From Stramenopiles sp. TOSAG23-2 (taxonomy: Eukaryota; Sar), in contig LT649555.1 in NCBI GenBank assembly GCA_900128395.1, positions 1 to 20,587 on the forward strand: 20,587 nt of DNA, read 5' to 3'. Both the position numbers and the translations under genes were made by a program. The notes below the pieces were generated by a model. It ran no database searches. It was not told the DNA's origin and saw only the letters and a program-made list of their open reading frames with translations. This document shows positions 1-8,040 of this stretch, one piece after another. Position 1 is the stretch's first letter. The number at the start of each line of letters is the position of its first letter.

Positions 1-665
1 GTGATTCACGGCAAGAACCAAGAATTGGAATGCAGGAGATTTTCGCAACTTTTGTATTATAGCCAAAAACCATATATCAATATCTAATAATTTATGTTAT
101 AAGCATCAAATTGCGAAAATGGACTGATAAAATTAATGACTGTAGCCAATGGTATGTACCTAGTAAATAAATATAATATAGTAATACCATTACAATGCTA
201 TGTAGTGTATATACCACTATAGCAGGTGAATACGATGGACCACCTTTTTGCACCCCTATAGTAGGTATACCAGATAGACTATAAATAAAGGAACGTAAAT
301 TTAAGGGGAAAATGAAAATAATTATTTATACATCTTACCCATACTGTGTTAGTGCATTTTGTATTAAAAATATTAAAATTCTACCTAGCTTATTTGATAG
401 TCAAAATTGCTCGAAATACCACTAGATAGACTAGAATACCACAAGAAAAAAATGAATTTGAAAAAATGGTTGTTGATATTATTATAAGCCAATAGCACAT
501 AATACATAGCACCATATTTATATATTTAAAACAATAAATTGAAATAATATATATTGAAGGAAGTTTATAGAAGTAAAATTTATTTGAGAAACAAGTAATA
601 TTATTATCGATATATCAAGATAATTTGAATAGGAGTAATAGTAGTAATAATAATAATATTGAAAT
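1..665. other. AT-rich noncoding 5' flank of the peptidase gene
   Basis: No coding region or RNA gene is recognisable. The stretch should contain the promoter and 5' UTR of the peptidase gene starting at 666. A short motif recurs imperfectly: ATACCACTATAG at 211-222, ATACC plus AGATAGACTA at 267-281, and ATACCACT plus AGATAGACTA at 416-433. The copies are too short and diverged to assign a role. The first 60 bases are less AT-rich than the rest and could belong to a neighbouring transcript outside the window, but no frame is convincing. Confidence 0.6.
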
Positions 666-3600
666 ATGTCAAGTATTGCTGCAACAGCAAATGCGACGTC
701 TTCGAATAATAATAATAATAATGCAACACTACCTTCTTCTCCAATAGCGGTTCAAAAATCAGCTTCGGATACGCGAGACTATCGATATTTAAAGTTAAAG
801 AATGACTTATCAGTTTTATTGATTTCTGATCCTACGACGGACAAAGCTGGTGCTGCAATGTCTGTTGCAGTTGGTTATTTTTGTGACCCCGATGACATTG
901 CTGGTGTCGCTCATTTTTGTGAACATATGTTATTTTTAGGAACGACAAAATATCCAGATGAAAATTCATATAGTGCATTTTTAAATGAAAATGGTGGTTA
1001 CAGCAATGCTTATACGAGCAAGGAGAGTACAAATTATTATTTTCAGTTAACGCATCCTCATTTAGAAAAAGCTCTTGACCGATTTGCGCAATTTTTCATC
1101 TCGCCATTGTTTACCGACACTGCAACTGGGAGAGAGTTAGAAGCGGTAAATAGCGAACATGAAAAGAATATACAAAATGATAGTTGGCGTGCACATCAAT
1201 TATGGCATACAACATCTAATCCACTTCATCCTTGTGCAAAATTTGGTACGGGAAGCAAAGCGACGTTGGATTTGCCAGAAACTAGAGATACGCTTTTGAA
1301 TTTCCATAAGACGTATTACAGCTCAAATATTATGAATTTATGTGTATATGGTAGTGAAGATTTAGATGTGTTGCAACGATGGGTGGATGATAAATTTTCA
1401 AGTATTATAAATAAAAATGTTTCCGTTCCTAAATATTTGGACGTACCACCTCAAACAGACGAACAATTGGGTACACAATTTTTCGTCGTACCAATCAAAG
1501 ATTTACGAAGCGTAACTATTGTATGGAATTTCCCACCTTTAAAAACAAAATATCCAAAAAAAGCAAATGGTTACATCTCTCATTTATTAGGTGATGAAGG
1601 CCCTGGTTCTATTTTAGCGGCATTGAAGGCAAAGGGATGGGCAAATGAACTGATGGCAGGAATAATGGCAAGTACAAATAGTTATGCGCAAATGAATGTT
1701 AAAATAAATTTAACAAACGATGGAATGAATGAAATTTATAACGTTGTTGATATGGTATATCAATACATTCATATGATGCGTTTAGCAAAGCCACAAGAAT
1801 GGATATGGAAAGAAATGAAAGATATTCATGAGATGAATTTTCGATTTAAACAAAAAAGCGAAGTTGATAATTATGTTTCCTCAATAGCCGCTTCAATGGA
1901 ATCTGTTAAGCCTGAACATATTTTATGCCATCATTACTTAGCAGAAGAGTACGATCCTAATTTAATAGCTGAATTGATGGATTTGTTAAATCCAAAAAAT
2001 TGTCGCATTACGTATACAGGTTTGAAATATGCAGACGTTTGCAACCAAGCGGAAAAGTGGTATGGTACAAAGTATAAGGAAGAGAAGATTTCAGAAGAAA
2101 ATTTGTTGAAATGGTCAACTGTACCAGCATCTATTGATCCGTCCTTGCATTTACCACCAAAAAACGTTTTTATTGCAACCGATTTTGCTTTGAGGAGAGA
2201 ATCTACTAAAGGTGGGGATGATAATAATGGAAGTATATGGAGAGAAGTTACGGAAAGCGTGACAGCAGATCCTGAACATCGAGGGCAACCACCACCAGCA
2301 GTTGCTTTAATACGGCATGATGAGCAAGCGGAGGTATGGTTTAAACAAGATGATTTTTTTAAGCAACCAAAAGTAAATTTTATTATCTCCTTGCATACGC
2401 CATTAGCCTATGCTACTGCGAAAAGTTGCGTATTAACTGATATGACGTGTGCCTTGGTAAAAGATGCTTTAAATGAATATGCATATAGTGCTGAAGTTGC
2501 TGGATTATCATACCAGGTATACAATACAGTCCAAGGTTTGCAACTATATTTCCTAGGTTACAATGATAAAATGTATTTACTTGCTGGAAAAGTTGCAGAG
2601 ACATTGGCAAATTTAAAAATTGATGCAAAACGTTTTGATATTATTCGTGATAAAGTACGTTTAGATAAAAAGAATTTTGAAATGGAACAACCTTATAATT
2701 GGAGTTTGTACAATACAACGCATTCATTACGGACACCAAGATGGCATAATAGTGATAAAGTTAAGATGTTAGATACGATTGAAATAGATGAATTGACAGA
2801 TTTTGTTAAAATGTTATTAAATCGTTTATTTATACAGGCAGTTGTGCATGGAAACGTTACCGAAGAAGAGGCATTAGCACTTGTAACGGCGTTCGAGAAA
2901 CCTTTAAATGCTGATGTATTAATGCCAGCTGAGAGATTTTTATTACAACGCATTATTAAATTACCAAGCGATGGATCTTCTTTTATTTATTCTGAAGCTG
3001 CGCGTGATCCAGATAACGTAAATTCAGCAATTGAGGTATATTTCCAAATTGGCCAACGTACACATGAAGCAGATGCACGATTAGGATTATTAGCATCTAT
3101 TATGAGTGAGCCGTGCTTTGATCATTTAAGAACAAAGGAACAATTGGGTTACATTGTCTTTAGTGGTAAAATCACGGATGATGGTATTCTAGGATTGCGT
3201 ATTATTGTACAGTCAGCGAAATGTAATCCACAAGGTTTAGATGACCATATTGAAACATTTCTTACGGCATTTCGTACGAAACTAGGTAAAATGAGTGATG
3301 AAGATTTTAAAAAACAACGTGATAGTTTAATCATAAGTTATTTAAAGAAACCAAAATCAATGATAGATGAAACTTTTAAATACGTAAATGAGTTAGAATC
3401 CAAAACATATGTTTTTGATCGAAAATGGAAAGTTGCTGCAGAGTTAGATCGTTTATCATTACATGATATTGTTTCATTTTTTGATTATTACATATCCAAA
3501 GGTGCAGTTGAGCGCAAAAAAATAAGTATACGAATTGTAGGCAAAGTAGTTGCAAAAGAATCTGATGCTAAAGGTGATGATAAGACAAATGATAGTAATA

Positions 3601-3854
3601 ATAAGAAGGAAGAAGAAGGTAATAATGATGGTAATAATAAGAGTGGGCAAGAAACTACAAGTAGTAGTACTAGTTCCACAGCTGCTACAACGACCGTCGT
3701 TGAGGAAGCAACGTTATCATATGGCACATTAACTGAAAATGGTGAAACTATTATTAAAGATTTAGATCAATTTAAGAGATCTATGTGTTTGTATCCTGTA
3801 GAAGCTAGTTATTCAATTCAAAATGCTAATGCGAAGAATATGTTACCGAATTAA
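666..3854 (+). CDS. insulin-degrading-enzyme-like M16A zinc metallopeptidase
   Basis: The 1062-residue product matches the insulysin/nardilysin/pitrilysin family, whose members degrade peptides inside a closed chamber made of two halves. The inverted zinc motif HFCEH is at residues 83-87 (ligands H83 and H87, catalytic E86). The third ligand is E164 in NSEHEKN, at the same 77-residue spacing from the second histidine as in human IDE. In the C-terminal half the segment RTKEQLGYIVFSG carries R822 and Y829, equivalent to the substrate-contacting Arg and Tyr of IDE. Length is close to animal IDE (about 1020). Residues 1-35 are low complexity with a six-Asn run and show no signal peptide. About 50 residues (roughly 965-1015) form a Asp/Asn/Lys/Ser/Thr-rich insertion in the last domain. 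The C-terminus has no SKL-type peroxisomal signal, so a cytosolic enzyme is inferred. The gene is a single exon. A T12 tract follows the stop and an AATAAA lies at 3889-3894. Confidence 0.93.
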   Translation: MSSIAATANATSSNNNNNNATLPSSPIAVQKSASDTRDYRYLKLKNDLSVLLISDPTTDKAGAAMSVAVGYFCDPDDIAGVAHFCEHMLFLGTTKYPDENSYSAFLNENGGYSNAYTSKESTNYYFQLTHPHLEKALDRFAQFFISPLFTDTATGRELEAVNSEHEKNIQNDSWRAHQLWHTTSNPLHPCAKFGTGSKATLDLPETRDTLLNFHKTYYSSNIMNLCVYGSEDLDVLQRWVDDKFSSIINKNVSVPKYLDVPPQTDEQLGTQFFVVPIKDLRSVTIVWNFPPLKTKYPKKANGYISHLLGDEGPGSILAALKAKGWANELMAGIMASTNSYAQMNVKINLTNDGMNEIYNVVDMVYQYIHMMRLAKPQEWIWKEMKDIHEMNFRFKQKSEVDNYVSSIAASMESVKPEHILCHHYLAEEYDPNLIAELMDLLNPKNCRITYTGLKYADVCNQAEKWYGTKYKEEKISEENLLKWSTVPASIDPSLHLPPKNVFIATDFALRRESTKGGDDNNGSIWREVTESVTADPEHRGQPPPAVALIRHDEQAEVWFKQDDFFKQPKVNFIISLHTPLAYATAKSCVLTDMTCALVKDALNEYAYSAEVAGLSYQVYNTVQGLQLYFLGYNDKMYLLAGKVAETLANLKIDAKRFDIIRDKVRLDKKNFEMEQPYNWSLYNTTHSLRTPRWHNSDKVKMLDTIEIDELTDFVKMLLNRLFIQAVVHGNVTEEEALALVTAFEKPLNADVLMPAERFLLQRIIKLPSDGSSFIYSEAARDPDNVNSAIEVYFQIGQRTHEADARLGLLASIMSEPCFDHLRTKEQLGYIVFSGKITDDGILGLRIIVQSAKCNPQGLDDHIETFLTAFRTKLGKMSDEDFKKQRDSLIISYLKKPKSMIDETFKYVNELESKTYVFDRKWKVAAELDRLSLHDIVSFFDYYISKGAVERKKISIRIVGKVVAKESDAKGDDKTNDSNNKKEEEGNNDGNNKSGQETTSSSTSSTAATTTVVEEATLSYGTLTENGETIIKDLDQFKRSMCLYPVEASYSIQNANAKNMLPN

Positions 3855-3950
3855 TTTTTTTTTTTTACGTTTAAATGATTATGTTTAAAATAAAATACAC
3901 AACTTATCTCTTACACGAAAATATTAAAAAGTTTTTATTTAATGATAACA

Positions 3951-3967
3951 CTCGTACGAGCTCGTAC
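3951..3967. repeat. overlapping palindromes in the convergent 3' spacer
   Basis: The 171-base spacer between the convergent peptidase and TPR genes contains a perfect 14-nt palindrome, GTACGAGCTCGTAC (3954-3967), overlapping the 10-nt palindrome CTCGTACGAG (3951-3960). CTCGTAC therefore occurs twice as a direct repeat ten bases apart. It could form a small hairpin or cruciform in the 3' UTRs of both genes. Function is unknown and chance is possible. Confidence 0.5.
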
Positions 3968-4025
3968 TAATGATATGATACTCTCGTTTTTTTATAATTT
4001 TTTCAACAAAAAAACAAAATATTTT

Positions 4026-4988
4026 TTACGAAGACAATTCTAACAATTGATACAATTTTGCTAATGCTTTTTCCTTTTCTTTCATCATTTCATTATCCTG
4101 TTTGTTTTTTTGTCCTTTTTTCCCATCATTTACATTGTTGTTACTAGAGTCTGTCGGCAACGACAAATAATAAATCTCACTTTCACTAAATTGTCCAATT
4201 TCCATGAGACTATTTGCTAATATTTTTTTACAATTCAATGTATCGATGTGATTTTCTCCTAATTTTATAACATATGAATTATATGCCTGCTTAAACAATG
4301 TATACGCTTCGTTCCATTTCTCTGCTTTCCCATAAACTTGACCTAGCCATGTATAAGCTTCTGCAGCTTTTGGAGATCCAATACCAAATCTCATTTCTCG
4401 AACTTTTATTAATTTTTCATATGCATTAGCTGCTAATACCCAATCACTTTGTGCAATTGCAGCATTTGCTTTTAAATTTAAACAACGATCATGAGCATCT
4501 TCGTGTTTCCCATCGGCAAACAATTCAAATGAATTTTCTGTCATTAATATTAAGCTACGCAAATCTTTATTTTCATTATTATATTTATACAAACATTCAA
4601 ATAAAATCAAGAAGGACTTTGATGTATAATCACTATCCCAGCCATCCTTCCATAATCTTAAGCATAATGCATGTTCTGCAAAAGCCATACTTTCTTCAGT
4701 CCCGATCACTGATAATGCTGCTTCTTCTCTTAATTTTATGCTATAATCATGCATCATACCCGATGAACGTGTTGATGCAGCCAATGCTGGAAATTTTATT
4801 TTCTCTATTTCTTGGTATTTTTTTTTCAGTTCTATTCCAACGAGCCTTTGTTCTAAATGTTCATCCCATTCTTCTGTAAACGTAGTGGCCAATCTATGTT
4901 TCAATCTATCATGATGTACATCAACAAATTTTAATATGACATAATCTAAATGTATAGAATATGTATCTCCAGGCCAATCATCTTCCAT
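4026..4988 (-). CDS. tetratricopeptide-repeat protein of unknown function
   Basis: The 320-residue product has helical repeats in its second half. Three TPR-like units are visible at about 170-205 (ending EKLIKVREMRFGIGSP), 207-245 (AYTWLGQVYGKAEKWNEAYTLFKQA) and 248-275. The spacing and the LGENHIDT-type turn resemble the longer, roughly 42-residue repeats of kinesin-light-chain-type TPRs. Such repeats bind partner proteins. The N-terminal 150 residues are unrecognised, with an acidic start (MEDDWPGD) and many aromatic and charged residues. Residues 280-305 are a hydrophilic Asn/Lys-rich linker before a short C-terminal helix. A stop lies in frame shortly upstream of the chosen ATG, which supports this start. 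No signal peptide or membrane segment is seen. Its substrate or complex cannot be inferred from its neighbours, the peptidase and the kinase. Confidence 0.8.
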   Translation of the reverse strand: MEDDWPGDTYSIHLDYVILKFVDVHHDRLKHRLATTFTEEWDEHLEQRLVGIELKKKYQEIEKIKFPALAASTRSSGMMHDYSIKLREEAALSVIGTEESMAFAEHALCLRLWKDGWDSDYTSKSFLILFECLYKYNNENKDLRSLILMTENSFELFADGKHEDAHDRCLNLKANAAIAQSDWVLAANAYEKLIKVREMRFGIGSPKAAEAYTWLGQVYGKAEKWNEAYTLFKQAYNSYVIKLGENHIDTLNCKKILANSLMEIGQFSESEIYYLSLPTDSSNNNVNDGKKGQKNKQDNEMMKEKEKALAKLYQLLELSS

Positions 4989-5445
4989 ACTTTTAACACA
5001 GAAAATATGATATATTTACATATATATATATATATATAAATATATATTAATAATAGTTTTATAAAAATCTAAATTGTAAAATATGTATATACATGTACGT
5101 GTATGTATGTATAAAATCTTAAGTTATATAATAATAAATTGGAGATGTTGTTGAATTATGTATTTCCACATTTAAATATTTACAAAAACATTCCTATTGT
5201 CATATTTAGGAAAGGTGCATAGATACTTATGTGCACGTGCATCAATGTGTGTAAATCGTGATGAGTGCTTATAATTCACAGTTATTAATACAGTATTTAC
5301 CAAGTATATGCACATCATATTGAATTTATGATGTGAGATGTAGAATTCCAAATTAGAGTGATAGGATATTTTATCATAATAGTATACATAAAAGTATACT
5401 AAATGTATTTTGTATTTAACATTTGTACTCTCTTATATTAATATT
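4989..5445. other. noncoding spacer: 5' of the TPR gene, 3' of the kinase gene
   Basis: This AT-rich spacer has no credible gene. It carries a (TA)9 run at 5021-5038, about 35 bases upstream of the TPR start codon. It also contains a TGCACGTGCA palindrome at 5232-5241, which includes an E-box-like CACGTG, and a hairpin near the kinase 3' end that is listed separately. The TPR promoter is expected here, but no specific element can be assigned. Confidence 0.6.
5380..5401 (-). repeat. inverted repeat 45 nt after the kinase stop codon
   Basis: TAGTATAC (5380-5387) and GTATACTA (5394-5401) are perfect 8-nt inverted arms around the six-base loop ATAAAA. On the minus strand this falls in the expected 3' UTR of the Aurora-type kinase gene. 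It may be a 3'-UTR hairpin. A chance origin is possible at this base composition. Confidence 0.4.
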
Positions 5446-7020
5446 TTACTTCCCCCCACCTCTACGTTTAACAATCCATCTTTCCAATGCAATTACAACA
5501 TGTTTTGCTGTTAAACGACTATTCATATCAATTTGTAATAATTTATTAATAAAAATTTTTGCACTAGGTGATAATTTGATATTTGGATTTTCATTCCAAT
5601 GAATATCGCAATTTAATATGCGATTAAACATTTTATCTTCCTCTTGTTCAACAAATGGTGTTTTTCCATGTAAAAATTCATAAATTAAAACACCGAAACT
5701 CCATATGTCGGTGGATTTATTATGTGGTGTGCCGGCAACAATTTCTGGAGATAAATACTCAGGGGTACCACATAAAGTTGTTCGTCGCAATTGATCGGCT
5801 GGTGCTGTTGGTGGTACATGTACTGACCATCCAAAATCAGCTAATTTGATCGTACCACGTTCATCTACTAATAAATTTTCTAATTTTATATCACGATGTA
5901 TTATATGTCTGTCATGACAATATAACAATGCGCGTGCAATATCGATGGCATAACGTACAGTACGATCTTCACTGAAAAACTTTTTTTCGCGTAATAATTT
6001 ATATAGCATTCCATTGGCACAATACTCCAATGTTAAATATGCATGAGTGTCATCAACAAAGAATCCAAACAAACGACATACGTTGGGATGTATTAAGCGT
6101 GATTGAATTTCAACTTCCCGTCTTAAATGAAATAATGCTAATGGCCCACCTTTAATTATGCTTGATTTAAACAATACTTTTAATGCAACATTTGCATTTG
6201 ATTGAATTTGTTGCTGTTCATTATCGTTATTATTTGTATTATCAGTATTTGTGACAAAAGAAGTATTCGAGGGACGTTGTCGTTGTTTTGCTAAATATAC
6301 CATACCGTATTTTCCTTTACCAAGCGCTCTACCAACAATAAAATCATCTTTCTTCCAACTTTGTTTTGATGTTGATAAAATTGTTGTGGTAGTATTTTTG
6401 GAATGTTGAGAAAGTTGTTTTATATTATTTTGATCACTGTTGCTCTTGTTATCATTATTATTGTTATTATCATTATCGTCTTCATCCTCATCGTCAATAT
6501 CCATAGGTTCTGCACATTTCTTATTATCACTAATATAATCTTTTGATGTAGTGTTATCGTTTTCATAACGATCAACACTTGTATCTTTCCTATAATTACG
6601 GCGAATATTTTTATTTGTTGCAGTTTTTTGAAATAAAGATTTAAATAACGACATACTTGTTGTTTTTGGTAAGTTATTATTAACATTATTATTGCTATTA
6701 TTATTACTATTTGAGGCAGTTTCATCTACATCTTGCATTGGATTGCAACTTGCAACACGTAACGGATGTGATGATTTAATTCTGCCACTACCATTGGTTG
6801 ATATTTTACGGGATTTTCTAGATATATTTGAGGAACTTTGTTTACTTTTCTGTTGACTCAGTGTGTTACTATTACTATTTTCTTCGAAATGGTTTTTATT
6901 TTCATCGTTATTCGTATTATCATCAAACAATGGTTTTGCACGCCGAACCATTCGCCGTGGAGAGCCACTGATTCTGCGCTTTCGCTGTTTTATCTTTGGT
7001 GACAATATCATATCGCTCAC
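5446..7020 (-). CDS. Aurora-family serine/threonine protein kinase
   Basis: The 524-residue product has a complete kinase domain from about 224 to 520. The glycine loop is GKGKYG (234-239), the ATP lysine K281 in VALK, and the alpha-C glutamate E302 in RREVEIQ. The catalytic loop is HRDIKLEN (375-382), with Leu where Aurora kinases usually have Pro. DFG is at 395-397. The signature DFGWSVH (395-401) and RRTTLCGT (412-419) place it in the Aurora family, with T415 equivalent to the autophosphorylated T288 of human AURKA. Aurora kinases act in mitosis, at centrosomes and chromosomes, and in some organisms in flagellar disassembly. Residues 1-220 are disordered, basic at the start (KQRKRRISGSPRRMVRR, a likely nuclear signal) and Asn/Ser/Asp-rich later. 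Compared with AURKA, an Asn/Gln-rich loop between beta-2 and beta-3 (245-278) is about 25 residues longer, and the activation loop is six longer. Whether it behaves as an A or B type cannot be decided. Confidence 0.95.
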   Translation of the reverse strand: MSDMILSPKIKQRKRRISGSPRRMVRRAKPLFDDNTNNDENKNHFEENSNSNTLSQQKSKQSSSNISRKSRKISTNGSGRIKSSHPLRVASCNPMQDVDETASNSNNNSNNNVNNNLPKTTSMSLFKSLFQKTATNKNIRRNYRKDTSVDRYENDNTTSKDYISDNKKCAEPMDIDDEDEDDNDNNNNNDNKSNSDQNNIKQLSQHSKNTTTTILSTSKQSWKKDDFIVGRALGKGKYGMVYLAKQRQRPSNTSFVTNTDNTNNNDNEQQQIQSNANVALKVLFKSSIIKGGPLALFHLRREVEIQSRLIHPNVCRLFGFFVDDTHAYLTLEYCANGMLYKLLREKKFFSEDRTVRYAIDIARALLYCHDRHIIHRDIKLENLLVDERGTIKLADFGWSVHVPPTAPADQLRRTTLCGTPEYLSPEIVAGTPHNKSTDIWSFGVLIYEFLHGKTPFVEQEEDKMFNRILNCDIHWNENPNIKLSPSAKIFINKLLQIDMNSRLTAKHVVIALERWIVKRRGGGK

Positions 7021-7236
7021 ACTTTTTCTTATTTATATTTTTGAGTTTATATACTTCTTCTTATTTTCGTGTAAACTATATATATAGTCGTCTATTGTTT
7101 GATATTTATTTTTCTTCTTTGTGAATTGAAAATATATAATAGATGATTAACAGTGTATATATATAATAGTAATATTATTATTATTATTATGAGTAATATT
7201 TTTAATAACGTTCACTCTGGAATGTGCATTTATCTC

Positions 7237-7496
7237 TATTCCTGAAATATCAATTTACATATTTATCAACATAAAAATATCCATAAAAAGGTGCAAAAAT
7301 GTTGGATTTTTTACAAAAAATGCTCTGTAGACTTGCAAGCATAAGATTCTATTTAAAATAGTGGAATATTCCTGAAATATCAATTTACATATTTATCAAC
7401 ATAAAAATATCCATAAAAAGGTGCAAAAATGTTGGATTTTTTACAAAAAATGCTCTGTAGACTTGCAAGCATAAGATTCTATTTAAAATAGTGGAA
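7237..7496. repeat. perfect 2 x 130 bp tandem direct repeat
   Basis: Bases 7237-7366 and 7367-7496 are identical over all 130 positions and directly adjacent. Each unit contains an IR (ATTTTTT-AC-AAAAAAT) and a 20-codon open frame on the plus strand (7299-7361 and 7429-7491). Such short frames are common by chance in AT-rich DNA. Complete identity in noncoding DNA points to a recent duplication or to an assembly duplication. The unit has no recognised transposon ends. Confidence 0.95.
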
Positions 7497-7578
7497 AAAG
7501 TGTCAAAATATGAAAAAAATAACACTATTCATTATGTATGTTGGCGTTCTAGCTGGATCAGAGTATCAGAGTAAAATG

Positions 7579-7603
7579 AGTACCAGTTACTATTATTGGT
7601 ACT
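7579..7603. repeat. short inverted repeat AGTACCA/TGGTACT
   Basis: AGTACCA (7579-7585) and TGGTACT (7597-7603) are perfect 7-nt arms around an 11-nt loop. It precedes the GC-rich island and resembles, in GTAC content, the imperfect inverted repeat that follows the island. No function is assigned. Confidence 0.4.
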
Positions 7604-7673
7604 GTACGTGCGTACGATTTAATATTAATACACAGTATTATAATAGATACGAGGAGTTCCAGAGTTCGGTAAA

Positions 7674-7781
7674 CAGCCATAAGGCGGCTGGTAAAACTGA
7701 TTGTTGACCCACGCAGCACGCAGCCATCAGAGATCAGCAGAGACAGCCAGCCCAAAGGCCAGACAACAGCCTTTTTTTTTT
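7674..7781 (+). other. GC-rich island ending in T10: candidate noncoding RNA locus
   Basis: Bases 7681-7770 are 51 of 90 G+C, while 7801-7890 is only 19 of 90. The island ends in ten consecutive T's (7772-7781), as RNA polymerase III transcripts do. CAGCC occurs at 7674, 7721, 7744, 7748 and 7767, and ACGCAGC is tandemly repeated at 7711-7724. GGCTG (7686-7690) can pair with the CAGCC at 7674-7678, or GGCTGG (7686-7691) with CCAGCC at 7747-7752. A GTTCG at 7664-7668 matches only the core of a B box. No tRNA, 5S, SRP or snRNA fold was recognised. It could instead be part of the channel promoter or an exon of an unrecognised transcript. Confidence 0.3.
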
Positions 7782-7792
7782 AACGAGTACTA

Positions 7793-7834
7793 GTACCGGG
7801 TATTATTATATAAAATATAAATACCACCAGGTAC
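7793..7834. repeat. imperfect inverted repeat downstream of the GC-rich island
   Basis: The left arm GTACC-GGGTATT (7793-7804) pairs imperfectly with AATACC-ACCAGGTAC (7820-7834) around an AT-only centre. The GTACTAGTAC palindrome at 7787-7796 overlaps its left end. It lies between the T10 tract and the channel gene. It might mark an old insertion together with the inverted repeat at 7579-7603, but the arms do not match well enough to call terminal repeats. Confidence 0.3.
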
Positions 7835-8040
7835 AAAATAAATACGATTTGCTCAACTACAACACCTCTTAATAATATAATAAATAGAATGGATGTTAAA
7901 GCTAAATCATTTAATATAATATCCACAGTGGATATACATCATTAGTTAAGAGAAGTTGGACTATTTAAAAAATATTACTGTCATTATTTTGGTCACAAAA
8001 ATTTTTTATACGGACTTGCCTGTATCGTTAGATTACTATT

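Larger units (their letters stand above)
7021..8040. other. divergent spacer between the kinase and channel genes
   Basis: About 1 kb separates the two divergently transcribed genes, and both promoters are expected here. The part next to the kinase is AT-rich, with a TTA microsatellite near 7170-7190. A 130-bp perfect tandem duplication, a group of short inverted repeats and a GC-rich island are listed separately. A 65-codon open frame at 7510-7707 has no family resemblance and is not called a gene. A TATA-like AT run lies near 7805-7820, roughly 225 bases before the channel start codon. Confidence 0.6.

Noticed and set aside
4451-4879. 142-codon frame antisense to the TPR gene
   Set aside because: Leu/Ile/His/Tyr-rich composition typical of an antisense reading of an AT-rich gene. 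The TPR frame is clearly the coding one.
5021-5038. (TA)9 run as a possible TATA box for the TPR gene
   Set aside because: A simple dinucleotide repeat very near the start codon. Such runs are common in this DNA and nothing marks it as a promoter.
7299-7361. 20-codon frame within each 130-bp repeat as a small peptide gene
   Set aside because: Its duplication simply follows from the duplicated DNA, and there is no independent sign of translation.
7510-7707. 65-codon open frame on the plus strand in the divergent spacer
   Set aside because: No family resemblance, unusual Tyr/Cys-rich composition, and it runs into the GC-rich island. Open frames of this size are expected by chance.
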